NCBI RefSeq assembly: GCF_015840915.1
Contig: NZ_CP060398.1
Location: forward strand, 2,976,001 to 3,040,000
DNA length: 64,000 nucleotides
Origin: Synechococcus sp. CBW1002
Lineage (GTDB): Bacteria > Cyanobacteriota > Cyanobacteriia > PCC-6307 > Cyanobiaceae
Reading direction: 5' to 3'
Shown here: positions 37,211 to 46,434 of the stretch, one piece after another
Numbering within the stretch: the stretch's first letter is position 1
Layout of the letters: each line of letters begins with the position of its first letter
Made by a program: the position numbers and the translations under genes
Notes under the pieces: model-generated
Seen by the model: only the letters and a program-made list of their open reading frames with translations
The model's database searches: none
What the model was told of the DNA's origin: nothing

Positions 37211-38705
37211 AGGTCCCCAGGGATTTACACCAACACAGGGGACGCAAGCGGTGTATTTCCTGCTGGACCTGGTGGATGAGCTGGATCTCTCCGCGATCCT
37301 CGTACCCGCTCAGGCCAAGGACCCCCGCGGAGAGAAGGGATTCGATCCACGCATGATGACGATGCTGCTGCTTTACGCCTACTGCGTGGGCATCGTCTCC
37401 TCCAGGAAGATCGAGCGGGCCTGCTACGAGGATCTGGCATTCCGCGTGCTGACCGGCAACCAGCAGCCGGACCACAGCCGAATCAGCGAGTTCCGCCGGC
37501 GCAACCTTGATGCCCTCAAGGGCCTGTTTATTCAGATCCTGCGCCTGTGCCAGAAGGCGGGGATGGTGAGCCTGGGCCATGTGGCCCTCGATGGCACCAA
37601 GGTGCAGGCCAATGCCTCCAAGCACAAGGCGATGAGCCACGAGCGGATGCTCAGGGCGGAGAAGGAGCTCCAGAAGGAAATCAACGCCTTGATCCGCAAG
37701 GCCGAGATCCTGGATGCCCAGGAAGACCGGCGCTACGGCAAAGGAAACCTGGGCAGTGAACTTCCCGATGAGCTGCGCCACAAGCAGGGCCGCCTCGCAA
37801 AAATCCGTCAGGCCCGCAAGGAGATGGAGGCGGAAACCGCTGCAGCTGCAGCGCGGCAGCGGCAGGAGGAAGCCGAGAAGGCCAGAGCCAAAGCGACCGC
37901 AGCCGAGGAATCGGATGGATCGGCCCCTGAGCAGGCCGAGCTGAACAGGAAAGCGGAAGCCGCAGCGGCAAAGGCAGCAGCGGCGGGGGACAAAGCCATC
38001 GAGGCCGCCGAGAGCGCTGGCCTCGAGCCACCAGATCTGGAGCCACTCGCCTCTGACGCGATGCCCAGGCGTGGTCTGGCGAGAAAGGCTGACGGCACAC
38101 CGACGGCCAAGACCCAACGGAATTTCACAGATTCCGACAGCCACCTCATGCAGTCCGGCGGCACCTACCTGCAGGGCTACAACTGCCAGCTGGCGGTCGA
38201 CAGTGACCACCAGGTGATCGTGGCGGTGGGCGTCAGCAACCAGCCACCGGACGTGGAGCACCTGGAGCCCATGCTGGAGCGGATCGCCGCCAGCGCCGGT
38301 GAACTGCCGGACGTGATGACGATGGATGCGGGCTACTGGAGCGACGACAACGCAGGTCACTGTGAGGACCTTGGCATTGACGCCTACATCGCCACCGGCC
38401 GTCTGCCGCATGGGAAGCCGCCACCGCCACAGCGAGGACCGCTGCCCAGAGATGCCGACGCCAGAACCCGCATGGCCCGCAAGATCAGAAGCAAGAAGGG
38501 ATCCAGGATCTACGCCCAGCGCAAAGCGATCGTGGAGCCGGTGAACGGCCAGATCAAGGAAGGCCGGGGCCTGCGGCGGTTTCTCTTGCGGGGCCTGGAG
38601 AAGGTCGATGGTGAATGGCATCTGATCGCTGCCACCCACAACCTGCTCAAGTTGTTCCGGTACAGGCGATCACAGCAGCAGCTCTGGGCAGCAGCGACGG
38701 GATGA

Positions 38706-38850
38706 GGGGTAGAGACCCTGGCAATGCCGCCAGGGCTGAGTCAACCTCGCCCCAATGAACCAGCTCAGCGGGAGAGGTAGACCTCAGAGCTCACCTCACC
38801 GGGATTCGTCGTGACCAGGGGCTCGCTGCTCTATTGGCAACAAACTCCTA
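38706..38850. other. IS1182 right-end DNA up to IS630
   Basis: Non-coding. It contains the inverted repeat CCCTGGC-AATGCC-GCCAGGG just after the IS1182 stop, a possible transcription stop. The exact IS1182 right end is not definable because the left end is buried in IS481 DNA. Confidence 0.4.
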
Positions 38851-39939
38851 GTGTGCCGTCCCGGAGATCTGCGAGCAAAGTCGCTGGAGCTTCTCCAGGA
38901 TTGAATCCGCTGTGGCCGTCCAGTTGAACGGCGCCTTGGTCTTGTTGTAGGCCGCCACGAATTGCTCGATCTTGGAGATCAACTCCTTGACGCTGGAGAA
39001 GCTGCCGCGTCGGATCGCCCGCTGGGTGATGATCCCAAACCAACGCTCCACCTGGTTGATCCAGGAGGCGTAGGTCGGTGTGTAGTGCACGTGGAAGCGG
39101 GGCCGCTGCGCCAGCCAGGCCCTCACCTTGGCGTGCTTGTGGGTGCAGTAGTTGTCCACGATCAGGTGGATGTCCAGGTCATCGGGAACCGACGTCTCGA
39201 TCTGCCGGAGAAATCCCAGGAACTCCTGGTGCCGGTGGCGGGGTTTGCACTGGGTGATCACCTCTCCGGTGGCCACGTCCAGGGCGGCGAACAGGGTGGT
39301 GGTGCCGTGGCGGATGTAGTCATGGGTCACCCCCTCCACGTAGCCCAGACCCATGGGCAGCAGCGGCTGGGTGCGGTCCAGGGCCTGGATCTGGGTCTTC
39401 TCGTCGACGCAGAGCACCATCGCCTTGTCGGGCGGATTCAGGTACAGGCCGACGATGTCCCGGACTTTCTCGACAAAGAACGGATCGGTCGAGAGCTTGA
39501 AGTGCTTCTGCCGGTGGGGCTGGACCGAGAAGGTCTGCAGCCAGCGGTGAACCGTGGTCTTGGAGATCCCAGTCGCTGCAGCCAAAGTCCGTGCGCTCCA
39601 GTGGGTGCTGCCATCGGGAGGCCTGGTCTGCAGAGCCCGGTTGATCACCTCGGCCACCTTGTCGTCCTCGTAGGTGCGGGGACGGCCGGGACGCAGTTCG
39701 TCATGCAGGCCCTCGATGCCCAGATCGATATAGCGCTGCCGCCATTTGCCCACGGTTGAGCCGCGGACCCCAAAGCGCTTCGCGACAGCGGTGTTGGTGT
39801 CACCAGCAGCGCAGGCCAGCACGATCTGGGCCCGATGAACGATCGAATGCGGCAAGGTTCTTGATCCAGCCAGGCTCTGGAGCTGGCTGGCCTCATCAGC
39901 CGAAAGCTCCAGAGGAGCCATGGGCCGACCGGTCGGCAT
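38848..39939 (-). CDS. IS630-family transposase
   Basis: This 363-residue transposase starts at the ATG giving MPTGRPMAPLELSADEASQL; a longer upstream frame leaves the element and is ignored. It has an HTH (AVAKRFGVRGSTVGKWRQRY), HTH_32 (DGSTHWSARTLAAATGISKT) and the DDE_3 core: Asp in LCVDEKTQIQAL, Asp in IHLIVDNYCTHKH and Glu in SWINQVERWFGIITQRA. The stop codon TAG is formed by the terminal repeat, the duplicated TA and the first flanking base, so the C-terminus depends on the insertion site. Confidence 0.92.
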   Translation of the reverse strand: MPTGRPMAPLELSADEASQLQSLAGSRTLPHSIVHRAQIVLACAAGDTNTAVAKRFGVRGSTVGKWRQRYIDLGIEGLHDELRPGRPRTYEDDKVAEVINRALQTRPPDGSTHWSARTLAAATGISKTTVHRWLQTFSVQPHRQKHFKLSTDPFFVEKVRDIVGLYLNPPDKAMVLCVDEKTQIQALDRTQPLLPMGLGYVEGVTHDYIRHGTTTLFAALDVATGEVITQCKPRHRHQEFLGFLRQIETSVPDDLDIHLIVDNYCTHKHAKVRAWLAQRPRFHVHYTPTYASWINQVERWFGIITQRAIRRGSFSSVKELISKIEQFVAAYNKTKAPFNWTATADSILEKLQRLCSQISGTAH

Positions 39940-39998
39940 GAAACGACCCCGCGAGGAGACACCCCCATATCTTACCGTGTATTTGCGGGACGGAACAC
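38851..39998 (-). mobile_element. IS630-family element
   Basis: 1148 bp with inverted ends GTGTGCCGTCCCG and the inverse GTGTTCCGTCCCG. It is flanked by the TA duplication (38849-38850, 39999-40000) that is typical of IS630/Tc1 elements. Confidence 0.92.
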
Positions 39999-40001
39999 TA
40001 G

Positions 40002-41066
40002 GCGATTCCTTGGGATGCCTTCCGGCCACTGCTGGAGCAGAGTTACAGCTATGAACGTAGGAGCAATGCTGGCCGGAAGCGGATTGAGGGCACCTCGATA
40101 AATTCGGGATCTGCGGGATCCGGCAATTGAGACTCATTGCCACGTCAGGCCAGGCTTGAGGGCTCCGTCTTGGTGGAGGCAATTTTTCGAGGTGCCCTTG
40201 ATCCGCTGATCTTTATCAAGATGCTTGTTCTCCAGCCGCTATTTTACCTCAGTGATGACGAGGTTGAGTTTCAGGTGAATGACAGGCGTTCCTTTGAGGA
40301 GTTTGTGGGACTGGGTGTGATGAACATCATTCCTGATGCAACCACAGTCGCCGTTTTCAGGGAGAGGCTGCGCAAAGCAGGAGTGATTGGGGAGCTCGTC
40401 GAGATGTTCGAGGCATACCTTCGCTCACAGGAACTCCAAGCCCGTGGTGGTCAGATTCTTGATGCGACTCTCGTACCTGTTCCCAAACAACGCAACACCC
40501 GTGACAAGAACATGGTGATCAGAGCAGGTAGGCTGCCGTAAGACTGGGATGAAAACCCAGATCGTCTGCGGCAGAAGGATCTAGACGCTCGCTGGGTTAA
40601 AAGGAACGGCATCAACTACTTCGGTTACAAGAACAGCATCTGCATTGACGTCGACCATGGCTTTATCCGCCGATATGCCATTACGCCTGCCAATATTCAT
40701 GACAGCCAGTTGCTTCCACGGCTGCTGGACCCGGAGAATGAGCATGATTATGTCTGGGCAGACTCAGCTTATTCAGATGAGTGCTTTGAAGATCTGCTGA
40801 GCTTGGGGCGCTTCGAAAGCTTGATCCACGAAAAGGGCGCTCGCAATCACCCGCTCAGCGATGCCGCCAAGGACCTGAATCGCGTCAAGTCAGCCATCAG
40901 AGCGTGTGTGGAGCATGTCTTCGGCTGCATGACAATGTCAATGGGTGGGATGCTGACGCGAAAGATTGGGCTGGCCAGGAACGAGGCATGGTGGGGGCTC
41001 AAGAATATGGCCTACAACTTCCTTCGCTATCTTCAGTGCATCAGCCATGCACCAGTGGTGGCGTAA
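40002..41066 (+). pseudogene. IS5-family transposase with MITE insertion and nonsense codon
   Basis: The 5' end is missing. The frame reads AIPWDAFRPLLEQSYSYERR and NAGRKRI, is broken by a 110-bp MITE, and resumes DPLIFIKMLVLQPLFYLSDD exactly where IS5 proteins continue. DDE motifs remain: GGQILDATLVPVPKQRN, YVWADSAYSDECFE and RACVEHVFGCM. A TAA at 40539 replaces the Glu codon expected in the I-x-A-G-x-x-P-E-D-W block (RAGRLP stop DWDENP). It is inactive. Confidence 0.9.
40088..40197. mobile_element. 110-bp MITE inside the IS5 pseudogene
   Basis: The ends GGGCACCTCGATAAATT and the inverse GGGCACCTCGAAAAATT form a 17-bp inverted repeat with one mismatch. The target duplication is TTGA (40084-40087, 40198-40201). 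The same 15-bp end (TTTTTCGAGGTGCCC) is the right end of the surrounding IS5 element at 41185-41199, so the MITE is probably a non-autonomous derivative of its host's family. MITE plus duplication is 114 bp, so the frame is kept but a stop is introduced. Confidence 0.85.
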
Positions 41067-41131
41067 ATCCTCGAAGGAGGGCCCGATAGCGCAGTAAAAA
41101 GCTCACTCGCCGATACAAGATTCTGCTGCCT

Positions 41132-41153
41132 GCCGCCATTGGCGGCTTTTTTT
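41132..41153 (+). terminator. Rho-independent terminator after the IS5 transposase
   Basis: GCCGCC-ATT-GGCGGC followed by seven T residues is a classical intrinsic terminator between the pseudogene stop and the IS5 right end. Confidence 0.85.
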
Positions 41154-41182
41154 GCATGCCTGCAGAACACTGGGAAACCGCT

Positions 41183-41199
41183 TATTTTTCGAGGTGCCC
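41183..41199. repeat. IS5 right terminal inverted repeat
   Basis: TATTTTTCGAGGTGCCC matches both ends of the MITE at 40088-40197. The left end of this IS5 copy has been lost. Confidence 0.7.
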
Positions 41200-41202
41200 A
41201 TT

Positions 41203-41558
41203 ACCGATAGGGGGGTTCGCACAAGGAGGGCCACCCCAGCCTGATCCTTGTGTACGACGTGATCGACGGCTCACGCTTCGCCAATGGCCGGATGTTCTGC
41301 GACATGGGCCCGGCCATGGCCGATGGCCTCACCTGTGTTCTGGATGGCACTGTGTGGACGAGGTCCGGCTGGGTCGATCCGAGTCTCGACGGTGTGAGCT
41401 CGTTTTCTCCGGGGGGAGAGCTGATCGGCCGGATCCACCTGCCGGAGGTTGTCTCCAATCTCTGCTTCGGCGGGCACCTGCGCACTCGCCTGTTCATCAC
41501 GGTCGCCCAGTCGGTCTATGACACGTATGTGCAAACCCAGGGGGCTGCCTTCCCTTGA
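41203..41558 (+). pseudogene. SMP-30/gluconolactonase C-terminal remnant
   Basis: The frame around LILVYDVIDGSRFANGRMF, MADGLTCVLDGTVWTRSGW, and GELIGRIHLPEVVSNLCFGG matches the last third of SMP-30/gluconolactonase/LRE-like six-bladed propellers, which hydrolyse sugar lactones. The N-terminal two thirds are gone; the remnant begins directly after the IS5 end. The stop is followed by the PIG-L gene. Confidence 0.75.
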
Positions 41559-41595
41559 GCCCCATGTCCGCCTATCCCGTCCAAAGCCCCCGGCC

Positions 41596-42279
41596 ATGTC
41601 CACCATCCTTGCCATTGGCGCCCACCCCGATGACATCGAGATCGGCTGCGGCGGGACGGTGCGCAAGTTGATCCAACAGGGATGGCGGGCTGTGCATGTG
41701 TGCGTCACCTCCGGCGAGGCCGGTAGCAGCACCATCGACAAGTCCGTTCTCGCCGCCACCCGGGAGCAGGAAGCCCGCAGGGCCGCAGAAGTGCTGGGCT
41801 CGGAGCGGGTGGTGTTTCTGGGCGCCCCTGATGGGCTGACGCAGTATTCCCGCGACCAGAAGATCGCCGTAATTGATCTGATCCGAGAGGTGCGCCCTGA
41901 GATCCTTTTCCTGCATGCCAGCAGCGACAGCTTCCCCGATCACCGCGTGGTGCATGAGCTGGTGATGAACGCCGTGGCCGGCGCTGCGGGGCCCTGGTAC
42001 CAGGAATCCACCGGAGAACCGCATCGCCCGGCCACGATCCTCGGTTACGAGGTGTGGCATCCCCTCAGCAGCCATGAGCTGGCGGTGGACATCACCGCCA
42101 CGGTGGAGCGGAAAATGGATGCCCTCCGCTGCCACCGGTCCCAGATCGAATCCATGCACTACGACGAGGCCTTTCTCGGACTTGCGCGCTATCGCGGGGT
42201 GATGAGCTTCGCCGGCAGCCACGCGGAGGTGTTCGAGGTGCTGCGCACCCCCCTGAGCCTGCCCGCCGGGCTCGCCTGA
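41596..42279 (+). CDS. PIG-L/LmbE-family deacetylase
   Basis: This 227-residue zinc-dependent deacetylase-like enzyme acts on N-acetyl sugars or sugar conjugates in its family. The metal-binding AHPDDIEIGCGG is at residues about 8-19, TSGEAGS follows, and DSFPDHRVVHELV carries the downstream His. Length and motif order are normal. The start is the ATG just after the lactonase remnant; upstream in-frame codons belong to that remnant. The FAD monooxygenase follows 20 bp downstream, so both may be co-transcribed. The true substrate is not evident. Confidence 0.85.
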   Translation: MSTILAIGAHPDDIEIGCGGTVRKLIQQGWRAVHVCVTSGEAGSSTIDKSVLAATREQEARRAAEVLGSERVVFLGAPDGLTQYSRDQKIAVIDLIREVRPEILFLHASSDSFPDHRVVHELVMNAVAGAAGPWYQESTGEPHRPATILGYEVWHPLSSHELAVDITATVERKMDALRCHRSQIESMHYDEAFLGLARYRGVMSFAGSHAEVFEVLRTPLSLPAGLA

Positions 42280-42299
42280 CCTGTTGTTGCCGCTGATCC

Positions 42300-43856
42300 G
42301 TGTCGTCGCCTCTGCCCCGCCAGACCGCCGTTCTCGTGGTGGGTGCCGGCCCCACGGGGCTGCTGCTGGCGGCGGAGCTGCAGCGGCGCGGGGTGCCCAC
42401 CCTGCTGATCGACGCCCTCCCTGAGGCGCTGCACTGGGACCGCGCCACGGTGATCCATTCGCTGTCGCTGGAGCTGTTCGAGGCACTGGGGCTGGAGCAG
42501 GCCTTCCTGGCCGCCGGCTGTCGCCAGCGCCGCATCCTGATCCATACCAACGGCCACAGGCTGGGGGAGGTGGACCTGGCTGGCAACGGCAGCCGCTATG
42601 GCTTCAACCTCGGCCTCTCGGAGGAGGTGACCGAAGCCATCCTCACGGGCCATCTCGAGCGCCACGGGGGAACGGTTCAGCGCTCCTGCCGGCTGCATAA
42701 CCTGCAGACGCACGATTGCGGCGTGACCGCCACGATCGCCTGTGGCGAGCAGGAGCAGACCGTGGAGGCCTGCTGGCTGGTGGGCTGCGACGGCCTGCGC
42801 AGCAGCACCCGCGAGCTGAGTGGCATCGGCTTCGAGGGCCATGCCATCGCGCGTTCCTGGGCCGTGTTCGATGCCGCGGTGGAGGGCTGGCGCGACACCT
42901 ATGAGGCCAACGCGGCCTACCTCGACGCCTTGCCGCTGATCCTCACGGCCCTGCCCGGGCAACGCTGGCGTGTGTACATGCGGCCCGCCTCCGAGCAGGG
43001 CGATCTGGTGGCGGAGGCCAGTGCCGTGCTGCGGCGTTACCTGCCTGCGGCCCGCTTTCGCGACGTGGAGAACCCCAGCCGCTTCCACTGCCACACCCGG
43101 ATCGCCAGCGCCTTCCGGGCCGGGCGGGTATTCGTGGCGGGCGATGCCGCCCACGTGTGCTCCCCCGCCAAGGGGCACGGCATGAACTGCGGCTTGCAGG
43201 ATGCCGCCAACCTGGCCTGGAAGCTGGCCTTGGTGCATCAGGGCGTGGCGGCCCCCGCTCTGCTCGACAGCTACGAGCAGGAGCGGCGGCCGGTGGCCGA
43301 GCAGCTCACCGGCCGCAGCGATGCCGCCGACCAGGCCCAGCTGCTCGAGGGCAGCGGCGAGCTGGCCGCGCGCGACCGGGCGATTGCGGCGATGCTGGCC
43401 GATCCGGTGGCCCGCCGGCAGGAGGCGGTGGCGGAAGCGGAGCTGAACGTGAGCTACGCCGGCTCGGCGATCACCAGCGGGTCAGACAGCGGGCCACTCG
43501 GTGCGGGTCAGCGGCTTCCCACCACGATCGCGCTGCCGTGCGGTCAAGGGGCAACCCACCTGCATCAGCTCACGCACAGGCGCAACCACACGCTGCTGCT
43601 GCTGGCAGACAGCCAGGCATCCATGCAGGCCCTCACCACCCTGCAGGCGCAGCTGGAGGCCGACCTCGCCGCCGGCGTGCAGACCCAGGTGCTGGTGGAA
43701 GCCGTGGTGCTGCAGCGGCTGGAGGATGCCGCGAGCCTGGGGCTCGGCCCCCTCACCCTGCTGGCGGTGAGGCCCGACGGCTTCATCGGCCTGCGGGCCG
43801 ACACCGACCACCGGGACGCGCTAGGGGGGTATGCGTCGCAGCTGCAGTGCCGCTGA
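42300..43856 (+). CDS. FAD-dependent aromatic-type monooxygenase
   Basis: This 518-residue flavoprotein is of the PHBH/UbiH class. The dinucleotide-binding VLVVGAGPTGLLLAAELQRR is at the N-terminus, the DG motif is CDGLRSSTRELSG near residue 163, and the second FAD motif is RVFVAGDAAHVCSPAKGHGM near residue 278. The C-terminal about 110 residues resemble the thioredoxin-like domain of phenol-hydroxylase relatives. It would hydroxylate an aromatic or polyketide-like substrate with NAD(P)H and oxygen. The start is a GTG (MSSPLPRQTA), 20 bp after the PIG-L gene. The substrate is unknown. Confidence 0.85.
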   Translation: MSSPLPRQTAVLVVGAGPTGLLLAAELQRRGVPTLLIDALPEALHWDRATVIHSLSLELFEALGLEQAFLAAGCRQRRILIHTNGHRLGEVDLAGNGSRYGFNLGLSEEVTEAILTGHLERHGGTVQRSCRLHNLQTHDCGVTATIACGEQEQTVEACWLVGCDGLRSSTRELSGIGFEGHAIARSWAVFDAAVEGWRDTYEANAAYLDALPLILTALPGQRWRVYMRPASEQGDLVAEASAVLRRYLPAARFRDVENPSRFHCHTRIASAFRAGRVFVAGDAAHVCSPAKGHGMNCGLQDAANLAWKLALVHQGVAAPALLDSYEQERRPVAEQLTGRSDAADQAQLLEGSGELAARDRAIAAMLADPVARRQEAVAEAELNVSYAGSAITSGSDSGPLGAGQRLPTTIALPCGQGATHLHQLTHRRNHTLLLLADSQASMQALTTLQAQLEADLAAGVQTQVLVEAVVLQRLEDAASLGLGPLTLLAVRPDGFIGLRADTDHRDALGGYASQLQCR

Positions 43857-43877
43857 GCAAACGCAACGACCGCAGGA

Positions 43878-44714
43878 TCAGCGGCGGAAATCCACCATCT
43901 GATCCATCGCTGGATCCACCGTCTCCAGCCAGCCGATGGTGAGATCGAGCGGATCCTCCTGCAGATAGAAGTAGCCGCTGCCATCGGCCATCACCACGGC
44001 GCGGTAGTGGTAGTCGACCCCGGCGCTGTCGCGCTGCACCACGGTGGCCAGGCAGTCTGCGGTCAGCGCGATGGTGCCGGTGTAGGTGGCCGTTTCGAGC
44101 TCGCCCGCGTAGCTGCTCAGGGCCACTCCCTGCACGCGGCGGTTCTGCCAGGTTTCGCGCTGCACAACAGCGTTGGCCCCCCAGCCGTCCTTCCAGCTCA
44201 GCCCCTGCTGCTGGCTGAGCACCGTTCCAGTGAGCGTCGCGGCTGAGCAGGCCACCGCCGGTTGCCGGCGCCACACGCCGGTGATCGTGCTCCCGGGCGA
44301 GAGGCTGAGGCTGTAGCGGGGCAGGCCGGCGGCATCGAGCACGGCCTCGGCCTCGTGGCGGGCGCCGGACCCGGCGCCTGGCGTGTTGCGCTCCAGCCGC
44401 ACCAGACAGCTGCCCAGGGGCCGGAACGTGCCGTTGTAGCGGAACTGACGGAAGGCTTTGCCGCTGCGCTCGAACACGCTTCCCTCCATCGTGCCGTCGG
44501 CTTTCCAGTTCTCCTGCCGCAGCCGGGCCAGCGGCTGCTGATCAGTGCCTTTGCCCTGCGATCCCCTCTCCATCACCACGTAGCGCCCCAACAGAGGGGG
44601 CGGGCAGGAGTCCGCCTTCGGCGCGGCTCTCCCCGGCAGCGGCAGGAGCAGGAACCCCGAGGCCAGCACTCCCAGCGAGGCCGAGGGGCGACAGCGAGCC
44701 GGAACGGAGGGCAT
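43878..44714 (-). CDS. Secreted hypothetical protein
   Basis: This 278-residue protein begins MPSVPARCRPSASLGVLASG with a signal peptide ending near GRAAPKA. The mature part has no recognised domain and seems to contain two related beta-rich halves (RYNGTFRPLGSCLVRLE in one, TYTGTIALTADCLATVVQR in the other), perhaps an internal duplication. It is convergent with the monooxygenase and divergent from the gene at 44808. The reverse frame stays open upstream of this start, but that part is antisense to the next gene and lacks coding features. Confidence 0.65.
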   Translation of the reverse strand: MPSVPARCRPSASLGVLASGFLLLPLPGRAAPKADSCPPPLLGRYVVMERGSQGKGTDQQPLARLRQENWKADGTMEGSVFERSGKAFRQFRYNGTFRPLGSCLVRLERNTPGAGSGARHEAEAVLDAAGLPRYSLSLSPGSTITGVWRRQPAVACSAATLTGTVLSQQQGLSWKDGWGANAVVQRETWQNRRVQGVALSSYAGELETATYTGTIALTADCLATVVQRDSAGVDYHYRAVVMADGSGYFYLQEDPLDLTIGWLETVDPAMDQMVDFRR

Positions 44715-44807
44715 CGAACCACCTCTCAACTCCCCTTGACCGTAGTGGCGTGCGGGGCGGGGGTTGGCATGGTGGAGGGGGAAGCCGGTGTACGGGGGTC
44801 GGTCGTC

Positions 44808-45824
44808 ATGCACACAGAACTGGTGGCCCGCTGCGGGATTGCTGCCGGGCGCACGGTGGAGTGGATCGCGGCTCTGATTGAGTCCTCTGACGGCCTGGGT
44901 GACGACCTTGTGGGTCACTACAAGGCTCCCTACCTGATGCAGCTGGCCGGGCGGCCCCGCCAGGCCAGCCTGCTTCTGGATGACATCGCGGCCCGCTTCC
45001 AGCAGAGCAACGGTGACTTTCTCAGTGGCCCGCACCTCCGCACCGCCGACCCGGTCTTGGCCGGCTATCCCGCCTACATGACCGGTTGGATCGCGATGGC
45101 GGCCCACAAGGTCGGCCGCTTTGACCTGAGCCTGCCGGCCTGGCGCTTCCTGCAGCGTTTCTGGAGCGACGACCCGCCCGGCTTCACCCTGCAGCCCCGG
45201 CCCAATCCCGCCGCTACTGAACCTGATGATGATGGGGGGCCTGCCGGCGCGGTGCTGGAACTGCTCACCTGCGCCCATCTCGGTCTGGTGTCGCTGTATC
45301 TGGGAGACCTGGAGCGGGCCCGGGGGGCGGCCAGTACCCTGCAGCGGTTTCTCGACCTGCAGCCCTCTCCCTCCAGCCGCTTCTATCTGCGGATGACCCC
45401 CGAGGAGCGCTTGCAGACCGAGTTTCCCGCAGAGGCAGCCGGTCTGCATGTGGTCGACGCCGGCCAACCAGGCCAGGCCTGGTTCTTCCTCGGCTATCCG
45501 ATGGCCTTTCTCTGCCGCCTGAACCAGGCCACCGGGGAACCGGTGCCGCTTGCCACGGCCCGGGCCTACGGCGTCTTCGCCGAAGCCTGCGCGCCCCGGA
45601 TGGTGGGGGAGCCGCTTGCCCACAAGGTGGCCTGGGGTTGTGCCGAACTGGCTGCCGCCACGGGCGATACCGCCCCGCGCTCACTCAGCGTGGCGATCGT
45701 GCGTCAGCTGCTCAAGGATCAGAACGCCGATGGCACCTGGCTGCCCGAGGCGCCGCTCAGTACCCGCATTGACCAGAGCGTGGAGATTGCCATCTGGCTG
45801 CTGGAGGTCAGCGCACTCGGATGA
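44808..45824 (+). CDS. Alpha/alpha-toroid-like protein of unknown function
   Basis: This 338-residue protein starts MHTELVARCGIAAGRTVEW; an ATG 13 codons upstream is possible. It is made of helical hairpins (YPAYMTGWIAMAAHKVGRFD, LTCAHLGLVSLYLGDLERAR) and ends with KDQNADGTWLPEAP, a QW-like motif of prenyltransferase/terpene-cyclase toroids. No DXDD or Zn site is visible, so catalysis is not established. A fragment 36/46 identical to its C-terminus lies at 58700-58852, showing that a paralogue existed nearby. Confidence 0.65.
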   Translation: MHTELVARCGIAAGRTVEWIAALIESSDGLGDDLVGHYKAPYLMQLAGRPRQASLLLDDIAARFQQSNGDFLSGPHLRTADPVLAGYPAYMTGWIAMAAHKVGRFDLSLPAWRFLQRFWSDDPPGFTLQPRPNPAATEPDDDGGPAGAVLELLTCAHLGLVSLYLGDLERARGAASTLQRFLDLQPSPSSRFYLRMTPEERLQTEFPAEAAGLHVVDAGQPGQAWFFLGYPMAFLCRLNQATGEPVPLATARAYGVFAEACAPRMVGEPLAHKVAWGCAELAAATGDTAPRSLSVAIVRQLLKDQNADGTWLPEAPLSTRIDQSVEIAIWLLEVSALG

Positions 45825-46434
45825 GAGTGCCCCTGCTCGATGTGGTGAACGAGCCCTTGGACCCCGGCCTGAATAGAAGCCTGGTCAGAGGCTACAGGGT
45901 GTTCTGGCTGGAGAGTCTCGTCACGGCTCCTGGCCGGTCCGCGACCCTGCGGCAATGTTGGAACGCTTGGATGCCGCTACCGCCGCCTCCCGATGCATCG
46001 CGTCCGATACCTTGCTGATGTTGAGGTACACCACACGGCGGTTCTGGGAGTTCCCTGTGTGCTGAGAGAGAGGCTTGATCTGGCTGGCCGGTTGCTGAAG
46101 AACCTGAACATCAGGCCGGAGGGGACGGGCCTCGGCCAGAGCACGCCTTTACGGCGATCTGCAGGGGATCCGTGGATGGCAGCTCCGCTTATGTCGAGGT
46201 GGGGAGGTGGATCGTTCCCCATCGTGCTCACGGCCTCGGCCACCGACATGGGACTGAAGAGGCGATGCAGCCCATGGGCCGCGCTGAGCCGACGTGGATA
46301 GGGTCAAGGAGATTGATCACCATCGGGCCTGACGTCTCCCAGCAGAGCCATCCCCCTGCCGATGGTTTCCGGCGGCGCCGTGGTGTGCGCAGCAGTGGCC
46401 CACGATCCGGCGCCCACGCCCTTCTCTCCCCCAC
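45825..46434. other. Region without a clear gene
   Basis: About 600 bp with short broken frames (for instance VEVHHTAVLGVPCVLRERLD near 46020) but no recognised product. It may hold a decayed gene plus the promoter of the methyltransferase. Confidence 0.35.

Larger units (their letters stand above)
31932..37249 (-). mobile_element. IS256-family element, interrupted by a group II intron
   Basis: The imperfect inverted ends (GGCCGCGTCCC...GGTGTAAATCCC and the inverse GCTTGCGTCCCC...GGTGTAAATCCC) are flanked by the 8-bp duplication GGTGTATT (31924-31931, 37250-37257) inside an IS1182 transposase gene. Without the intron the element would be about 1.68 kb. A perfect 10-bp-stem hairpin lies between its right end and the transposase start. 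Confidence 0.9.
31832..38705 (+). pseudogene. IS1182-family transposase, split by an IS256 insertion
   Basis: The first 33 codons (MQKRKTFRPWQPQQATLLPP, ending EDHQVY) lie at 31832-31931. The rest continues at 37258 (FLLDLVDELDLSAI). Joining 31832-31931 to 37258-38705 gives 1548 nt, 515 residues, in frame, with GGTGTATT as the target duplication. The reconstructed protein has an N-terminal DUF772 domain (GFDPRMMTMLLLYAYCVGI), DGTKVQANASKHKAM, an Ala/Glu-rich coiled coil (about residues 170-280) and the DDE_Tnp_1 core (YNCQLAVDSDHQ, MTMDAGYWSDDN, EPVNGQIKEGRGLRRFLLRG). It is inactive as it stands. Confidence 0.92.

Noticed and set aside
43160-43942. 261-codon GC-rich frame overlapping the monooxygenase
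   Set aside because: It is a low-complexity Ala/Arg/Gly frame shadowing a gene with clear FAD motifs.
44715-45623. Long reverse-strand frame upstream of the secreted protein at 43878-44714
   Set aside because: It is antisense to the well-supported toroid-type gene and lacks any domain. GC-rich coding DNA commonly leaves such frames open.
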